Assembly (NCBI RefSeq): GCF_033095985.1
Contig: NZ_AP026802.1
Span: 1,054,001 to 1,118,000 of the forward strand
Direction of reading: 5' to 3'
DNA: 64,000 nucleotides
Origin: Xylocopilactobacillus apicola
GTDB taxonomy: Bacteria > Bacillota > Bacilli > Lactobacillales > Lactobacillaceae
Shown piece after piece: positions 16,504 to 23,844 of this stretch. Positions within the stretch are counted from its first letter, which is position 1; each line of letters starts with the position of its first letter. A model generated the notes under the pieces. The model searched no databases. It was not told the DNA's origin and saw nothing but the letters and a program-made list of their open reading frames with translations. A program made the position numbers and the translations under genes.

Positions 16504-17615
16504 TTTTCACCCCAAAATTGGAAGTAATCGGTCCTAATGGCACCGTTAAACAGCTTCCTTTTTTTTGTTGCTTTTTCACCGTAATATTCCTCAAAATCCA
16601 AATCACTTGTGATAATGTATTTACTCCATTTGTTGAGCGGAATAAATTTTTCGCCCATTTGGCGGTAAAGTTCATGAGCTTGATTTATTTCGCCCATTCT
16701 TTGACCGTAAGGAGGGTTTACTACAATTACTCCCTTTTTGTTGTCTAATTCCAAATCTCTAAGAGCCACCTGCTTAAATTGAATTAAATTATGGATTCCA
16801 GCTCCGTGAGCGTTTTGTTCACTAATGGCTATCATGTTTTGATTGAGATCACTGGCAAATATTTCTAAATTTACACTTCGATTGATCGCTTCTTTGGCAA
16901 AAATTTTTGCCTCTTCTAAAATTTTGGGATCAACATTTGCAAAATGATTAAACAAGAAATCTCTTTTAAGTCCCGGAGCAATGTTAGCTCCGATCAAAGC
17001 GGCTTCTATTGCTAAAGTACCAGAACCCGTCATCGGGTCAACAAAGGGCAGATCTGGATGCCAGTTAGTTAAAAGAATTAAACTCGCTGCCATATTCTCC
17101 TTTAACGGAGCGACCCCCTTCTCTATACGATATCCGCGTTTAAAAAGACTGTCACCAGTTGTATCTAACAAAACTTCTGCCTGATTTTTTTCAAATCGGA
17201 CATTTAGACTATAAATAGCGCCAGTTTCAGGCAGATGCCCACTTCGATGATAAACGGTTTGAAGTTTTTTAATAATTGCTCGTTTAGAGATGGCTTGAAT
17301 ATCCGATAAACTGAAAAGTTTGGAGAGCTTACTGCGAGCGTTGACGATAATTTTCCCGTTTAAAGGGATGATTTCTTCCCAAGGAATTTCGTAAATGCGG
17401 TCAAATAATTCTTCAAAAGACCAAGCTTTAAAATTTGCTAAAATAATTTGGATTCGATCGGCACTACGCAACCAAAGATTTGTTTTTGCAACATCGGAGT
17501 AATCCCCTTCAAAGTAAATTTTGCCATTTTCCGTTTGAGTTTCATATCCCAAATCACTTAATTCACGTTTGGTAACTGCTTCGATTCCACTTGCTACATT
17601 TGCTACTAGTTTCAT
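16500..17615 (-). CDS. 23S rRNA-type N2-guanine methyltransferase (RlmL/YpsC family)
   Basis: A 371-residue SAM-dependent RNA methylase. A THUMP RNA-binding domain occupies about 45-155, and a Rossmann methylase domain follows, with FVDPMTGSGTLAIEAA (SAM loop) and the catalytic NPPYGQRMGE. This is the Firmicute YpsC family, related to RlmL; the precise rRNA base is inferred. ATG 17615 has GAGGA five bases upstream. In Bacillus and lactobacilli ypsC lies next to gpsB and rnpB, as here. Confidence 0.9.
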   Translation of the reverse strand: MKLVANVASGIEAVTKRELSDLGYETQTENGKIYFEGDYSDVAKTNLWLRSADRIQIILANFKAWSFEELFDRIYEIPWEEIIPLNGKIIVNARSKLSKLFSLSDIQAISKRAIIKKLQTVYHRSGHLPETGAIYSLNVRFEKNQAEVLLDTTGDSLFKRGYRIEKGVAPLKENMAASLILLTNWHPDLPFVDPMTGSGTLAIEAALIGANIAPGLKRDFLFNHFANVDPKILEEAKIFAKEAINRSVNLEIFASDLNQNMIAISEQNAHGAGIHNLIQFKQVALRDLELDNKKGVIVVNPPYGQRMGEINQAHELYRQMGEKFIPLNKWSKYIITSDLDFEEYYGEKATKKRKLFNGAIRTDYFQFWGEN

Positions 17616-17635
17616 ATATTCCTCTTTTAATTTAT

Positions 17636-17664
17636 AAAAAAAACCTAGGTTAAAAAGCCTAGGT
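17636..17664 (-). terminator. rnpB terminator
   Basis: On the minus strand ACCTAGG and its complement CCTAGGT form a stem around a T-rich loop, followed by eight U residues (17643-17636). It directly follows the RNase P RNA 3' end. Confidence 0.85.
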
Positions 17665-18045
17665 AACTGAAATGCAGGCTTCTATAAGCCATGTTCTGTT
17701 CCAAAAATATCTCAGTTAAAATATTTTCTTCGGTAATCATCTGTCTTCGTTTAAACGATATCGACCTAAGTTTGATTCCTCGATCAATATGCCCCTACCT
17801 TAGTTTGGGTTGCTCACTCGCGGGGTTTACCCGTTCCACTTATAAATTTCTTTATAACTCGTCTCTGTGGCACTTTATGGAAGTTGACATAGATTAAATC
17901 CTTAGCCAATCTATCCGCCGTTACAATAAAAATTGTACCTTGACTTATTGGGTCAAGCACGAACACTATTCGCATTTCAGCGAATGCGAGCATGGACTTT
18001 CCTCAGCCAGCATCAGCTAACCGCAATTACCCGAAACCTACACAC
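17665..18045 (-). ncRNA. rnpB: RNase P RNA (type B)
   Basis: The minus strand carries the conserved RNase P RNA core. Near the 5' end is the GAGGAAAGTCCATGCTCGC block (about 18005-17987); the middle has the AGTGCCACAGAGACGA segment (about 17878-17860) and the GGAACGGGTAAACCCCGCGAGTGAG segment split around 17840-17815; the 3' side ends in ACAGAACATGGCTTATAG (about 17698-17681). Length (about 380 nt) and the layout fit the Bacillus-type B class. Ends are approximate. It processes tRNA 5' leaders. It lies between gpsB and ypsC, and an AT-rich -10-like sequence lies near 18055. Confidence 0.93.
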
Positions 18046-18063
18046 TGATATATAATAATATAA

Positions 18064-18438
18064 TTACTCCGAATTATCCAGCTTTAGACCGAAAACTTTT
18101 CTTTCCAGATTAGAAATACGTTTCAAAATATCATAATTAGTAACAGCACTATTTTTATTCATGTTTCCAGTCTGTTTAGCGACAGTTAGCTGTTTACTTA
18201 ATTCGTCAACACGACGAATTAAACGTTGGTTCTCTCTTGTCAAATGTTCAACTTCTTGGATATAGTTTTCATAGTCCTTAATGATTTCATCCAAGAATTC
18301 ATTTACCTGATCTCGATCGAAACCACGCAAGCGTGTATCGAAATTTTTATCGGCAATTTCGCGCGGATTTAAATTAATCGAGAAATTAGTCGATTCGTCT
18401 GAACGAGGTTGATTTACCTCTTGCATATTATCCAACAT
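18064..18438 (-). CDS. gpsB: Cell-cycle protein GpsB
   Basis: A 124-residue DivIVA-family coiled-coil protein that coordinates peptidoglycan synthesis between septum and side wall through penicillin-binding proteins. The DivIVA N-domain has TRLRGFDRDQVNEFLDEI (about 36-53), a coiled coil follows (about 58-90), and the C-terminal helix has YDILKRISNLERKVFG, the GpsB hallmark. The N-terminus carries about 20 extra polar residues. ATG 18438 has AGAGG upstream. Neighbours ypsC and rnpB match the conserved Firmicute context. Confidence 0.94.
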   Translation of the reverse strand: MLDNMQEVNQPRSDESTNFSINLNPREIADKNFDTRLRGFDRDQVNEFLDEIIKDYENYIQEVEHLTRENQRLIRRVDELSKQLTVAKQTGNMNKNSAVTNYDILKRISNLERKVFGLKLDNSE

Positions 18439-18560
18439 GTTACCTCTACTTATTCAATCTATTTGCATTATATCAAAGCTAGAGAAGATTGTTAACGGCT
18501 CTTTTTGATTCAAGTCAAAAGCTTAAAGAAAATCTAACTCTCACTGAGTAAAATCCGAAA

Positions 18561-18633
18561 TGGAGAATATCGGGTTCGAACCGACGACCTCTTACATGCG
18601 AAGCAAGCGCTCTCCCAACTGAGCTAATTCCCC
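18561..18633 (-). tRNA. tRNA-Ala(CGC)
   Basis: A 73-base cloverleaf: acceptor GGGGAAT/ATTCTCC, D-stem GCTC/GAGC, anticodon stem CTTGC/GTAAG with loop TTCGCAT (anticodon CGC), T-loop TTCGAAC. CCA is not encoded, so the CCA-adding enzyme at 57820-59037 is needed. A TATAAT-like -10 box lies near 18650. Confidence 0.95.
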
Positions 18634-18781
18634 GAGACAACAAATAAGATTATACACTTTATTTCAGTTTTTGAGGACTAAAATTTAAAATTATTTAGTA
18701 CAACTCTTGGGTTCAACCAATTATTTTGAACCAAATCTAATTCGATTTTTGCACGATATGTAAAAATATAGCGCTAATAAA

Positions 18782-18813
18782 CAAAAAGAAACCTTCTCCC
18801 GATTGGAAGAAGG
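18782..18813 (-). terminator. Intrinsic terminator downstream of uraA
   Basis: On the minus strand CCTTCTTCC and GGGAGAAGG form a 9-bp stem around AATC, followed by TTTCTTTTTG. It ends either the uraA transcript or a short RNA that begins near 18855. Confidence 0.8.
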
Positions 18814-18832
18814 CGCCTTTTTGTGAAATATA

Positions 18833-18857
18833 TTGAAAGAATCCGATATTCTTTCAA
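18833..18857. repeat. Perfect inverted repeat, 10-bp stem
   Basis: TTGAAAGAAT and ATTCTTTCAA are separated by CCGAT. The hairpin lies between the uraA stop (18916) and the terminator at 18782-18813; a TATAAT sequence (18867-18862, minus) immediately precedes it. The rest of the 18634-18915 gap holds only the tRNA-Ala promoter region and AT-rich sequence. Confidence 0.7.
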
Positions 18858-18915
18858 GACTATTATATTACCATTTTGCCTAATTGGCTAAGGATTTTTT
18901 TCGATTTTTGAAATT

Positions 18916-20190
18916 TTAATTTTCGGATGCAGCTTTTTTAGGTAAAACCAAATTCAAAATAATCCCTAATAATGTTGAAAGGGCGACACCAGTAAATACT
19001 AATCCGTGTCCGAGATCTAATTGAAAATTACCAATCCCGGTTACTAATACTGGTGCTGCAATCATAATATTTCTTTTTTTACCAAAATCAACTTTATTGT
19101 CAACGATGATCTGTAAACCAGTTGAGGCGATAACTCCATAAAGCATGAAGCCGACACCTCCAATTACTGCTCCTGGAATCGAAGAAATTAAGGCACTTAA
19201 TTTGCCACAAAAGCTAAAAACGATCGCAAAAACTGCTGCTCCGCCAATTACCCAAACTGAATATACACGGCTTAATTGCATGACACCGATATTTTCTCCA
19301 TAACTGGTAACTGACGGGCCACCAATCAAACTAGCTGCTATTGAAGCAGTTCCATCGCCCGTTAAGGTTTTTGAAAGTCCCGGATCTTTGAAAAAGTTGC
19401 GGTCGGTGATTTTATTTAAGACCATTAAGTGTCCTAAGTGTTCAGAGATAGTAACAAAGGCTAGCGGCGCCATACTAATAATTCCGCTAAGATAAAGTTG
19501 ACGGCTTTCAAAAATACTATTAAATTTCGGCAAGGCAAACCAACTAGCTTTTGCAATTCCGCTTAAATCGACTAGTCCAAACATCATCGCAAAAAGATAG
19601 CCGGTAACAATTCCTAATAAAACGGGAATCATTCCTAAAAATCCTTTTAAAAACATGTTGTAACCGATCGTAAAAAGTAGAGTCAATAAGGCAACTATAA
19701 AGATTCTTAGATCGTATTTGCCGCTAGCGACTCCCCCAACTCTGGTGGCATTTAAAGCGGCGGATCCTGCTAAGCTTAAACCAATGACAATCGCAACTGG
19801 TCCTACAACTTCTGGTGGAAAAATTTGGTCAATCCAATTAGTACCGACTCTAGCAACAATTAAAGCCACTATGAGATAAACTAATCCGACACTAAAGATT
19901 CCTTGGGCTACAGCAGGATAGCCAAACGATTTCATTAAACTGGCCATAGGAATAACAAATGCAAAGCTTGATCCCATATAAGCGGGAATTTTGCCATGTG
20001 TGATTAAGATGTGCAGAAGTGTTCCAACCCCTGAGGAAATCAGCGCAACACTTGGATTTAACCCGACTAATAGTGGAACTAAGACCGTTGAGCCAAACAT
20101 ACTAAACATATGTTGTAATGAAAGGCCAAACCAGGTTCCTAAAGGCGGCCGCTCGTTAACGTCATAAATTGCTTGATTTTTATTTGCCAT
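18916..20190 (-). CDS. uraA: Uracil permease (NCS2 family)
   Basis: A 424-residue uracil:proton symporter of the nucleobase-ascorbate transporter family, with about 12-14 membrane segments. Family landmarks are LGTWFGLSLQHMFSMFGSTVLVP at the start (split here by the limit LSLQHMF), PAYMGSSFAF, and the substrate-site stretch VTISEHLGH...GDGTASIAASLIGGPSVTSYGEN, in which the Glu and the TSYGEN motif match UraA. ATG 20190 has AAAGGAGAT seven bases upstream. It has its own promoter, leader ORF and attenuator-like terminator, so it is probably regulated by pyrimidine supply. It matters because the local pyr genes look inactive. Confidence 0.95.
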   Translation of the reverse strand: MANKNQAIYDVNERPPLGTWFGLSLQHMFSMFGSTVLVPLLVGLNPSVALISSGVGTLLHILITHGKIPAYMGSSFAFVIPMASLMKSFGYPAVAQGIFSVGLVYLIVALIVARVGTNWIDQIFPPEVVGPVAIVIGLSLAGSAALNATRVGGVASGKYDLRIFIVALLTLLFTIGYNMFLKGFLGMIPVLLGIVTGYLFAMMFGLVDLSGIAKASWFALPKFNSIFESRQLYLSGIISMAPLAFVTISEHLGHLMVLNKITDRNFFKDPGLSKTLTGDGTASIAASLIGGPSVTSYGENIGVMQLSRVYSVWVIGGAAVFAIVFSFCGKLSALISSIPGAVIGGVGFMLYGVIASTGLQIIVDNKVDFGKKRNIMIAAPVLVTGIGNFQLDLGHGLVFTGVALSTLLGIILNLVLPKKAASEN

Positions 20191-20294
20191 AATTTATCTC
20201 CTTTTCTTTTACGCAAAAAAAAACTCCTCTTAGTGAGAAGCGGAGTGAGAATTAAGAAAAAACTACTTGCCAGAGCGTTAATTTGTTTAATCAT
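20139..20294 (-). CDS. uraA leader peptide (attenuation ORF)
   Basis: A 51-codon ORF beginning at ATG 20294 behind a strong GGAGGG site. It starts MIKQINALASSFFLILTPLL, runs through the U-rich stretch (20262-20247) and the terminator hairpin, and ends 52 bases inside uraA in another frame. No homology or membrane role is claimed. Its position suggests that translation, not the product, matters: a ribosome following closely behind RNA polymerase would stop the hairpin from forming, as in the enterobacterial pyrBI leader. It could also be a fortuitous frame, but the ribosome site is among the best in the window. Confidence 0.55.
   Translation of the reverse strand: MIKQINALASSFFLILTPLLTKRSFFLRKRKGDKLWQIKIKQFMTLTSGRL
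20215..20246 (-). terminator. Attenuator-like terminator in the uraA leader
   Basis: On the minus strand ACTCCGCTT pairs with AAGAGGAGT (one G-A mismatch) around CTCACT, followed by nine U residues (20223-20215). It lies after the uraA promoter and before the uraA ribosome site. A U6 tract and further U-rich bases (20262-20247) directly precede it, a likely pause site when UTP is low. Confidence 0.8.
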
Positions 20295-20325
20295 GATTCC
20301 CTCCATATTTTTTGCATTGAAAAAT

Positions 20326-20354
20326 ATATTACTCACTTTTTTCAATGATTGCAA
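20326..20354 (-). promoter_or_regulatory. uraA promoter
   Basis: On the minus strand TTGCAA (20354-20349), a 17-base spacer and TAATAT (20331-20326) form a good vegetative promoter. It overlaps the 3' end of the GIY-YIG gene. Transcription would begin near 20319, about 25 bases before the leader ATG. Confidence 0.75.
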
Positions 20355-20599
20355 TGATTTTTTAGATATATTTCTTTTTGTTGGCGGCTTAAGCGTTTAA
20401 ACTTTAATTCAAAGGAAAGTGCCTCACCTTTACTGGCAAATGTTTCCTGATAGATTAATTTAACCGGTCGGTTGGCGCGAGTATATTTTGCGCCTTTTCC
20501 TTCGTTGTGCATTTTGATTCGATGACTAACATCGTTGGTGGTTCCGGCGTAAAAAGCTCCGTTGCGGCAAAGAACCACATAAAAGAAGTATTTATCCAT
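20342..20599 (-). CDS. GIY-YIG domain protein (YazA family)
   Basis: An 85-residue single-domain GIY-YIG protein. The fold's motif is seen as FFYVVLCRNGAFYAGTTND, followed by Arg and His (HRIKMHNEGKGAKYT) and Glu in the helix. Members are UvrC-type nuclease relatives with no settled role. The start ATG 20599 overlaps the end of the methyltransferase gene by 8 bases; a longer frame from 20722 would overlap that gene by 130 bases and is rejected. B. subtilis has the same yabB-yazA pair. Confidence 0.88.
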   Translation of the reverse strand: MDKYFFYVVLCRNGAFYAGTTNDVSHRIKMHNEGKGAKYTRANRPVKLIYQETFASKGEALSFELKFKRLSRQQKEIYLKNHCNH

Positions 20600-21329
20600 G
20601 AATAATTTTTGCAAACTCTTTCGTATATAGATTTTTTCCTTCGTAGATATATAAAGGAGGTGCCACTTTGATTCCAGCGCTACTCTTACCCTTAATTGCT
20701 TCAATGAAAACCATATTAGCATTTGTTTGGCGAAATGAATGAATGAATTTTAATTGGTTAATTCCAAGATCATAATGAGCAAATTCGCTTAGTAGTTCAG
20801 TTAATCGCTCGGGACGATGAATGAAAAAAGCTCGTCCACCGCTTTTTAATAGGCGTTTACAAGTAAAAAGAATTTCTGTTAAATTAGTTTTGAGTTCGTG
20901 TCGGGCGATCGCTAGAGTTTGGTTGGGATTTTGAATCGATTCCGCAGAAACTTTGAAATACGGCGGATTGCAGCAAAGGACGTCAACTGAATCATGTTCC
21001 AAATATTTTAACGAATCTTTTAAATCGATATTTAAAATTTTAATTTGTTCCGTTGCTTGGTTTAAAATGGCAGTTCGGCGAGCCATATCCGCCAGCTTGT
21101 CTTGAATTTCAATTTCAAAAATCTTAGCTTTTGTTTTGCGCGTTAAAAAAGTTGCAACGGCTCCGTTTCCGGCGCATAGATCAACGACCACTTTTGTCCG
21201 CGGCGAAATCCTAGTATAATATGCCAGGATTACTGCATCCAACGAAAAGGAAAAAACTTCTGAACTTTGGATGATTGGCATTTTTTGATCGAAAATATAA
21301 TCGATCCTTTCATTTTCTTTTAAATTCAT
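20592..21329 (-). CDS. tRNA1(Val) N6-adenine methyltransferase family (TrmN6/YabB)
   Basis: A 245-residue SAM methylase. The SAM loop is VVDLCAGNGAVATFL, and the N6-adenine catalytic motif is CCNPPYF. This matches the YabB/TrmN6 family, which in E. coli methylates A37 of tRNA-Val; the substrate here is inferred. ATG 21329 has only a weak upstream AAGATAG. It forms a two-gene unit with the GIY-YIG gene and is divergent from plsC. Confidence 0.88.
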   Translation of the reverse strand: MNLKENERIDYIFDQKMPIIQSSEVFSFSLDAVILAYYTRISPRTKVVVDLCAGNGAVATFLTRKTKAKIFEIEIQDKLADMARRTAILNQATEQIKILNIDLKDSLKYLEHDSVDVLCCNPPYFKVSAESIQNPNQTLAIARHELKTNLTEILFTCKRLLKSGGRAFFIHRPERLTELLSEFAHYDLGINQLKFIHSFRQTNANMVFIEAIKGKSSAGIKVAPPLYIYEGKNLYTKEFAKIIHG

Positions 21330-21365
21330 TTTACTATCTTAAATCAACGAGGACTGGAGTTTCAA

Positions 21366-22019
21366 ATGTTTTATAAATTCATGAGCTATGTGATCAAGTT
21401 TTTAATCTGGATCCTTAACGGCAATGTCGATGTGCAAAATAAGGAAGTTCTTAAAGATAAAACTTATATTTTTGTGGGACCACACCGAACTTGGTGGGAT
21501 CCGATTTTCACCGCCTATGCCGTTTGGCCACTGCGATTATCTTTTATGACCAAGAAAGAACTTTTTGATAATTTTTTCATTCGATTTATTCTTGTCCATG
21601 TCAATGCTTTTCCAGTTGACCGAAAAAATCCCAAACCTTCAGTTATCAAGGTTCCGGTCAAGAATTTAAAATCAGGTCAGCTTTCGCTTTTAATGTATCC
21701 ATCCGGCACCAGATATTCTGAATCGATGAAAGGCGGCGTCGCTTTAATCGATAAAATGACAAAATCTGAAATTATTCCCGTTGTTTATCAAGGACCAGTC
21801 ACATTTAAGGGTCTCCTTAAAAGACAACGAATAACGATTCGTTTTGGTGAAGCTTTGGACGTTGATTATTCAATTAAAGATTTTAAAGAGTTCAGCGCTG
21901 ATCTTGATCAGAAAATGCAAAAAAGTTTTGCAGAGATTGATCAAAAAATTGATCCTAATTTCAAATATATTCCAAACGAGGATAAGTTAGAGCTAGAAAA
22001 GAAAAAAGGTCATATTTAG
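21366..22019 (+). CDS. plsC: 1-acyl-sn-glycerol-3-phosphate acyltransferase
   Basis: A 217-residue membrane-associated acyltransferase that makes phosphatidic acid. The catalytic HX4D motif is GPHRTWWDP (about 38-46). Motif III reads YPSGTRYS, with Ser where most PlsC proteins have Glu (FPEGTRS), a variant I associate with some lactobacillar homologs. An N-terminal hydrophobic stretch may anchor it. ATG 21366 has GGAG seven bases upstream. It ends before a bidirectional terminator. Confidence 0.88.
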   Translation: MFYKFMSYVIKFLIWILNGNVDVQNKEVLKDKTYIFVGPHRTWWDPIFTAYAVWPLRLSFMTKKELFDNFFIRFILVHVNAFPVDRKNPKPSVIKVPVKNLKSGQLSLLMYPSGTRYSESMKGGVALIDKMTKSEIIPVVYQGPVTFKGLLKRQRITIRFGEALDVDYSIKDFKEFSADLDQKMQKSFAEIDQKIDPNFKYIPNEDKLELEKKKGHI

Positions 22020-22033
22020 AATATTTTATTTAC

Positions 22034-22074
22034 AAAAAAGCTGCATTAGGTTTTAAACCTCGTGCAGCTTTTTT
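22034..22074. terminator. Bidirectional terminator between plsC and the DUF59 gene
   Basis: Arms AAAAAAGCTGCA (22034-22045) and TGCAGCTTTTTT (22063-22074) form a 12-bp stem; an inner AGGTTTTAAACCT extends it. Both strands end in U-rich tracts. It separates convergent genes. Confidence 0.88.
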
Positions 22075-22412
22075 TAAGCTAGTCCTAAAGCAATTTTAGC
22101 ATAACGTGAGAGTCGCTCCATCGACCAAGGTGGATCAAATGTTAATTCGATCGATACATCTTTAACTTCTGGGATTTCCATCAATTCGGTTTTAATCATG
22201 TCTTGCAGTTCAATCGTTAGCGGACATCCGATTGTAGTCAGGGTCATTAAGATTTTGCAAGTTCCATTGTCGTCAAGATCAATCCGATAAACCAGTCCTA
22301 AATTTATGATATCCACTCCAAGTTCGGGGTCGATGACGTTTTCTAACGCAGCAAGAATTGATTTTTTAATATGCTCATCTTGTTGTTCCTGCGTTAGCTT
22401 TTCTTCGCTCAT
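22074..22412 (-). CDS. MIP18/DUF59 family iron-sulfur assembly protein
   Basis: A 112-residue protein of the MIP18 (DUF59, PaaD/SufT-like) family, thought to help mature Fe-S proteins. The signature is VIDPELGVDIINLGLVY (about 26-42) and the conserved Cys in LTTIGCPL. ATG 22412 has GAGGATT upstream. It closes the rpoD-trmK-nif3-pepT-tautomerase gene run, and its stop abuts a bidirectional terminator. No suf genes are in the window. Confidence 0.88.
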   Translation of the reverse strand: MSEEKLTQEQQDEHIKKSILAALENVIDPELGVDIINLGLVYRIDLDDNGTCKILMTLTTIGCPLTIELQDMIKTELMEIPEVKDVSIELTFDPPWSMERLSRYAKIALGLA

Positions 22413-22414
22413 GG

Positions 22415-22603
22415 TTAATCCTCGTCGCTTCTCAACTTGCCAGCATCTGCTAAACGGCTTGCTGGTAATTCATTTAAAACAATATGAACATGCTCAGCAG
22501 GTGCGTTAAGATCTTTGCCGATTACCTCAGTAATGTCTTTTACTAACTTACGCAATTGATCTTCAGATCTACCTTCAATAAAATCAATATGAACTAAGGG
22601 CAT
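22415..22603 (-). CDS. 4-oxalocrotonate tautomerase family enzyme
   Basis: A 62-residue tautomerase. The initiator Met is followed by Pro (MPLVHIDFIEGRS), which becomes the catalytic N-terminal base after Met removal. Arg residues near 12 and 39 region are family typical. Physiological substrate is unknown in lactic acid bacteria. ATG 22603 has GGAGGACC upstream and overlaps the pepT end by 10 bases. Confidence 0.9.
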   Translation of the reverse strand: MPLVHIDFIEGRSEDQLRKLVKDITEVIGKDLNAPAEHVHIVLNELPASRLADAGKLRSDED

Positions 22604-23844
22604 TTTTGGTCCTCCTTTTCTGCATTTAACTTAATAATTTGGAGCAAAACGTCGGTTGCCTGCTCCATTGTTTGCAGTGATACATACTCATAGCGACCGT
22701 GCATGTTTTCCCCACCCGCAAACAAGTTAGGGGTTGGTAGTCCCATCAACGAGATCTTTGAACCATCCGTTCCGCCACGGACTGGCGAAATAATTGGAGT
22801 AATCCCAAGATCAGTCATCGCTTTTTCGGCAAGTTCAACCACTTCCATGTGGTCTTTCATCACCTCTGCCATATTATAATACTGATCGTGCATTTGTGCT
22901 TGCACGCAATTTTCGCCGTATTTTTGATTTAAGCGTTTAACAATTTTAGTAACTAGATTTTTGCGTTCTTCTAGACCGCTACGCTCAAAGTCTCGAATAA
23001 TATAAGACATTTTCGCTTCATCAACTGCTCCTTCTAAAGATGTCAAATGAAAAAATCCTTCGCGATCTTTGGTATTTTCTGGAAATTCGTCTTGTGGAAG
23101 CGAGTTATGAAAATCAATTGCGACTTGTAGCGCATTAATCATTTTTCCGTAGGCAATGCTTGGATGAATATTATAGCCTTGAACTTTAATTGCCAGACTT
23201 GCTGCGTTGAAAGTTTCCCATTCTAACTCTCCAAGCGGTCCCCCATCGACGGTATAGGCAAAGTCAGCACCAAATTCAGCGACATCAAACTTATCAGCCC
23301 CGACCCCAATTTCTTCGTCCGGACCAAAAGCAATTCGGACCTTACCATGTGAAATTTCAGGATGATCGATCAAGTACTCCATCGCACAAACAATTTCGCT
23401 CACTCCCGCCTTGTCATCAGCACCCAACAAAGTTGTTCCGTCCGTTGTGATCAATGTATCTCCAGCATAATTTTTTAAATTCGGTGAATCTTTTGGATCA
23501 AGGACGAATCCGCTATTGGCTAACGGAATTGGACTTTTGCCATCGTAATTTTCAATTATTTGAGGATTAATATTTTCAGAATTAAAATCGGCAGTATCGA
23601 CATGACTTATTAAGCCTACAACAGGCACTTTTTGTTCGATGTTGCTATTAAGCGTAGCAGTTAGATAAGAATTTTTGGGATTATACGAAACTTCAGATAG
23701 TCCAATTTCTTTTAACTCATCGGCTAAATCTAACAAAAAATCTCGCTGGCTTGCAGTCGAAGGAATTGTTTTACTCGATTCATCCGAGCGAGTATTGATT
23801 TTGACGTAATTTAAAAAACGATCTTTAAGTTTTTGATATTTCAT
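22594..23844 (-). CDS. pepT: Tripeptidase T
   Basis: A 416-residue M20 zinc peptidase releasing N-terminal residues from tripeptides in the cytoplasm, part of the peptide-nitrogen economy with PepX. Metal-ligand motifs are LISHVDTADF, LLGADDKAGV, GPDEEIGVGADKF and the C-terminal PVRGGTDGSKIS. Length is normal. ATG 23844 has GGAGAATAA just upstream and overlaps nif3 by 4 bases (ATGA type). Confidence 0.95.
   Translation of the reverse strand: MKYQKLKDRFLNYVKINTRSDESSKTIPSTASQRDFLLDLADELKEIGLSEVSYNPKNSYLTATLNSNIEQKVPVVGLISHVDTADFNSENINPQIIENYDGKSPIPLANSGFVLDPKDSPNLKNYAGDTLITTDGTTLLGADDKAGVSEIVCAMEYLIDHPEISHGKVRIAFGPDEEIGVGADKFDVAEFGADFAYTVDGGPLGELEWETFNAASLAIKVQGYNIHPSIAYGKMINALQVAIDFHNSLPQDEFPENTKDREGFFHLTSLEGAVDEAKMSYIIRDFERSGLEERKNLVTKIVKRLNQKYGENCVQAQMHDQYYNMAEVMKDHMEVVELAEKAMTDLGITPIISPVRGGTDGSKISLMGLPTPNLFAGGENMHGRYEYVSLQTMEQATDVLLQIIKLNAEKEDQKCP

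Noticed and set aside
20191-20340. PyrR-binding loop in the uraA leader
   Set aside because: No match to the conserved PyrR loop sequence was found; the leader instead has a U tract and a simple terminator.
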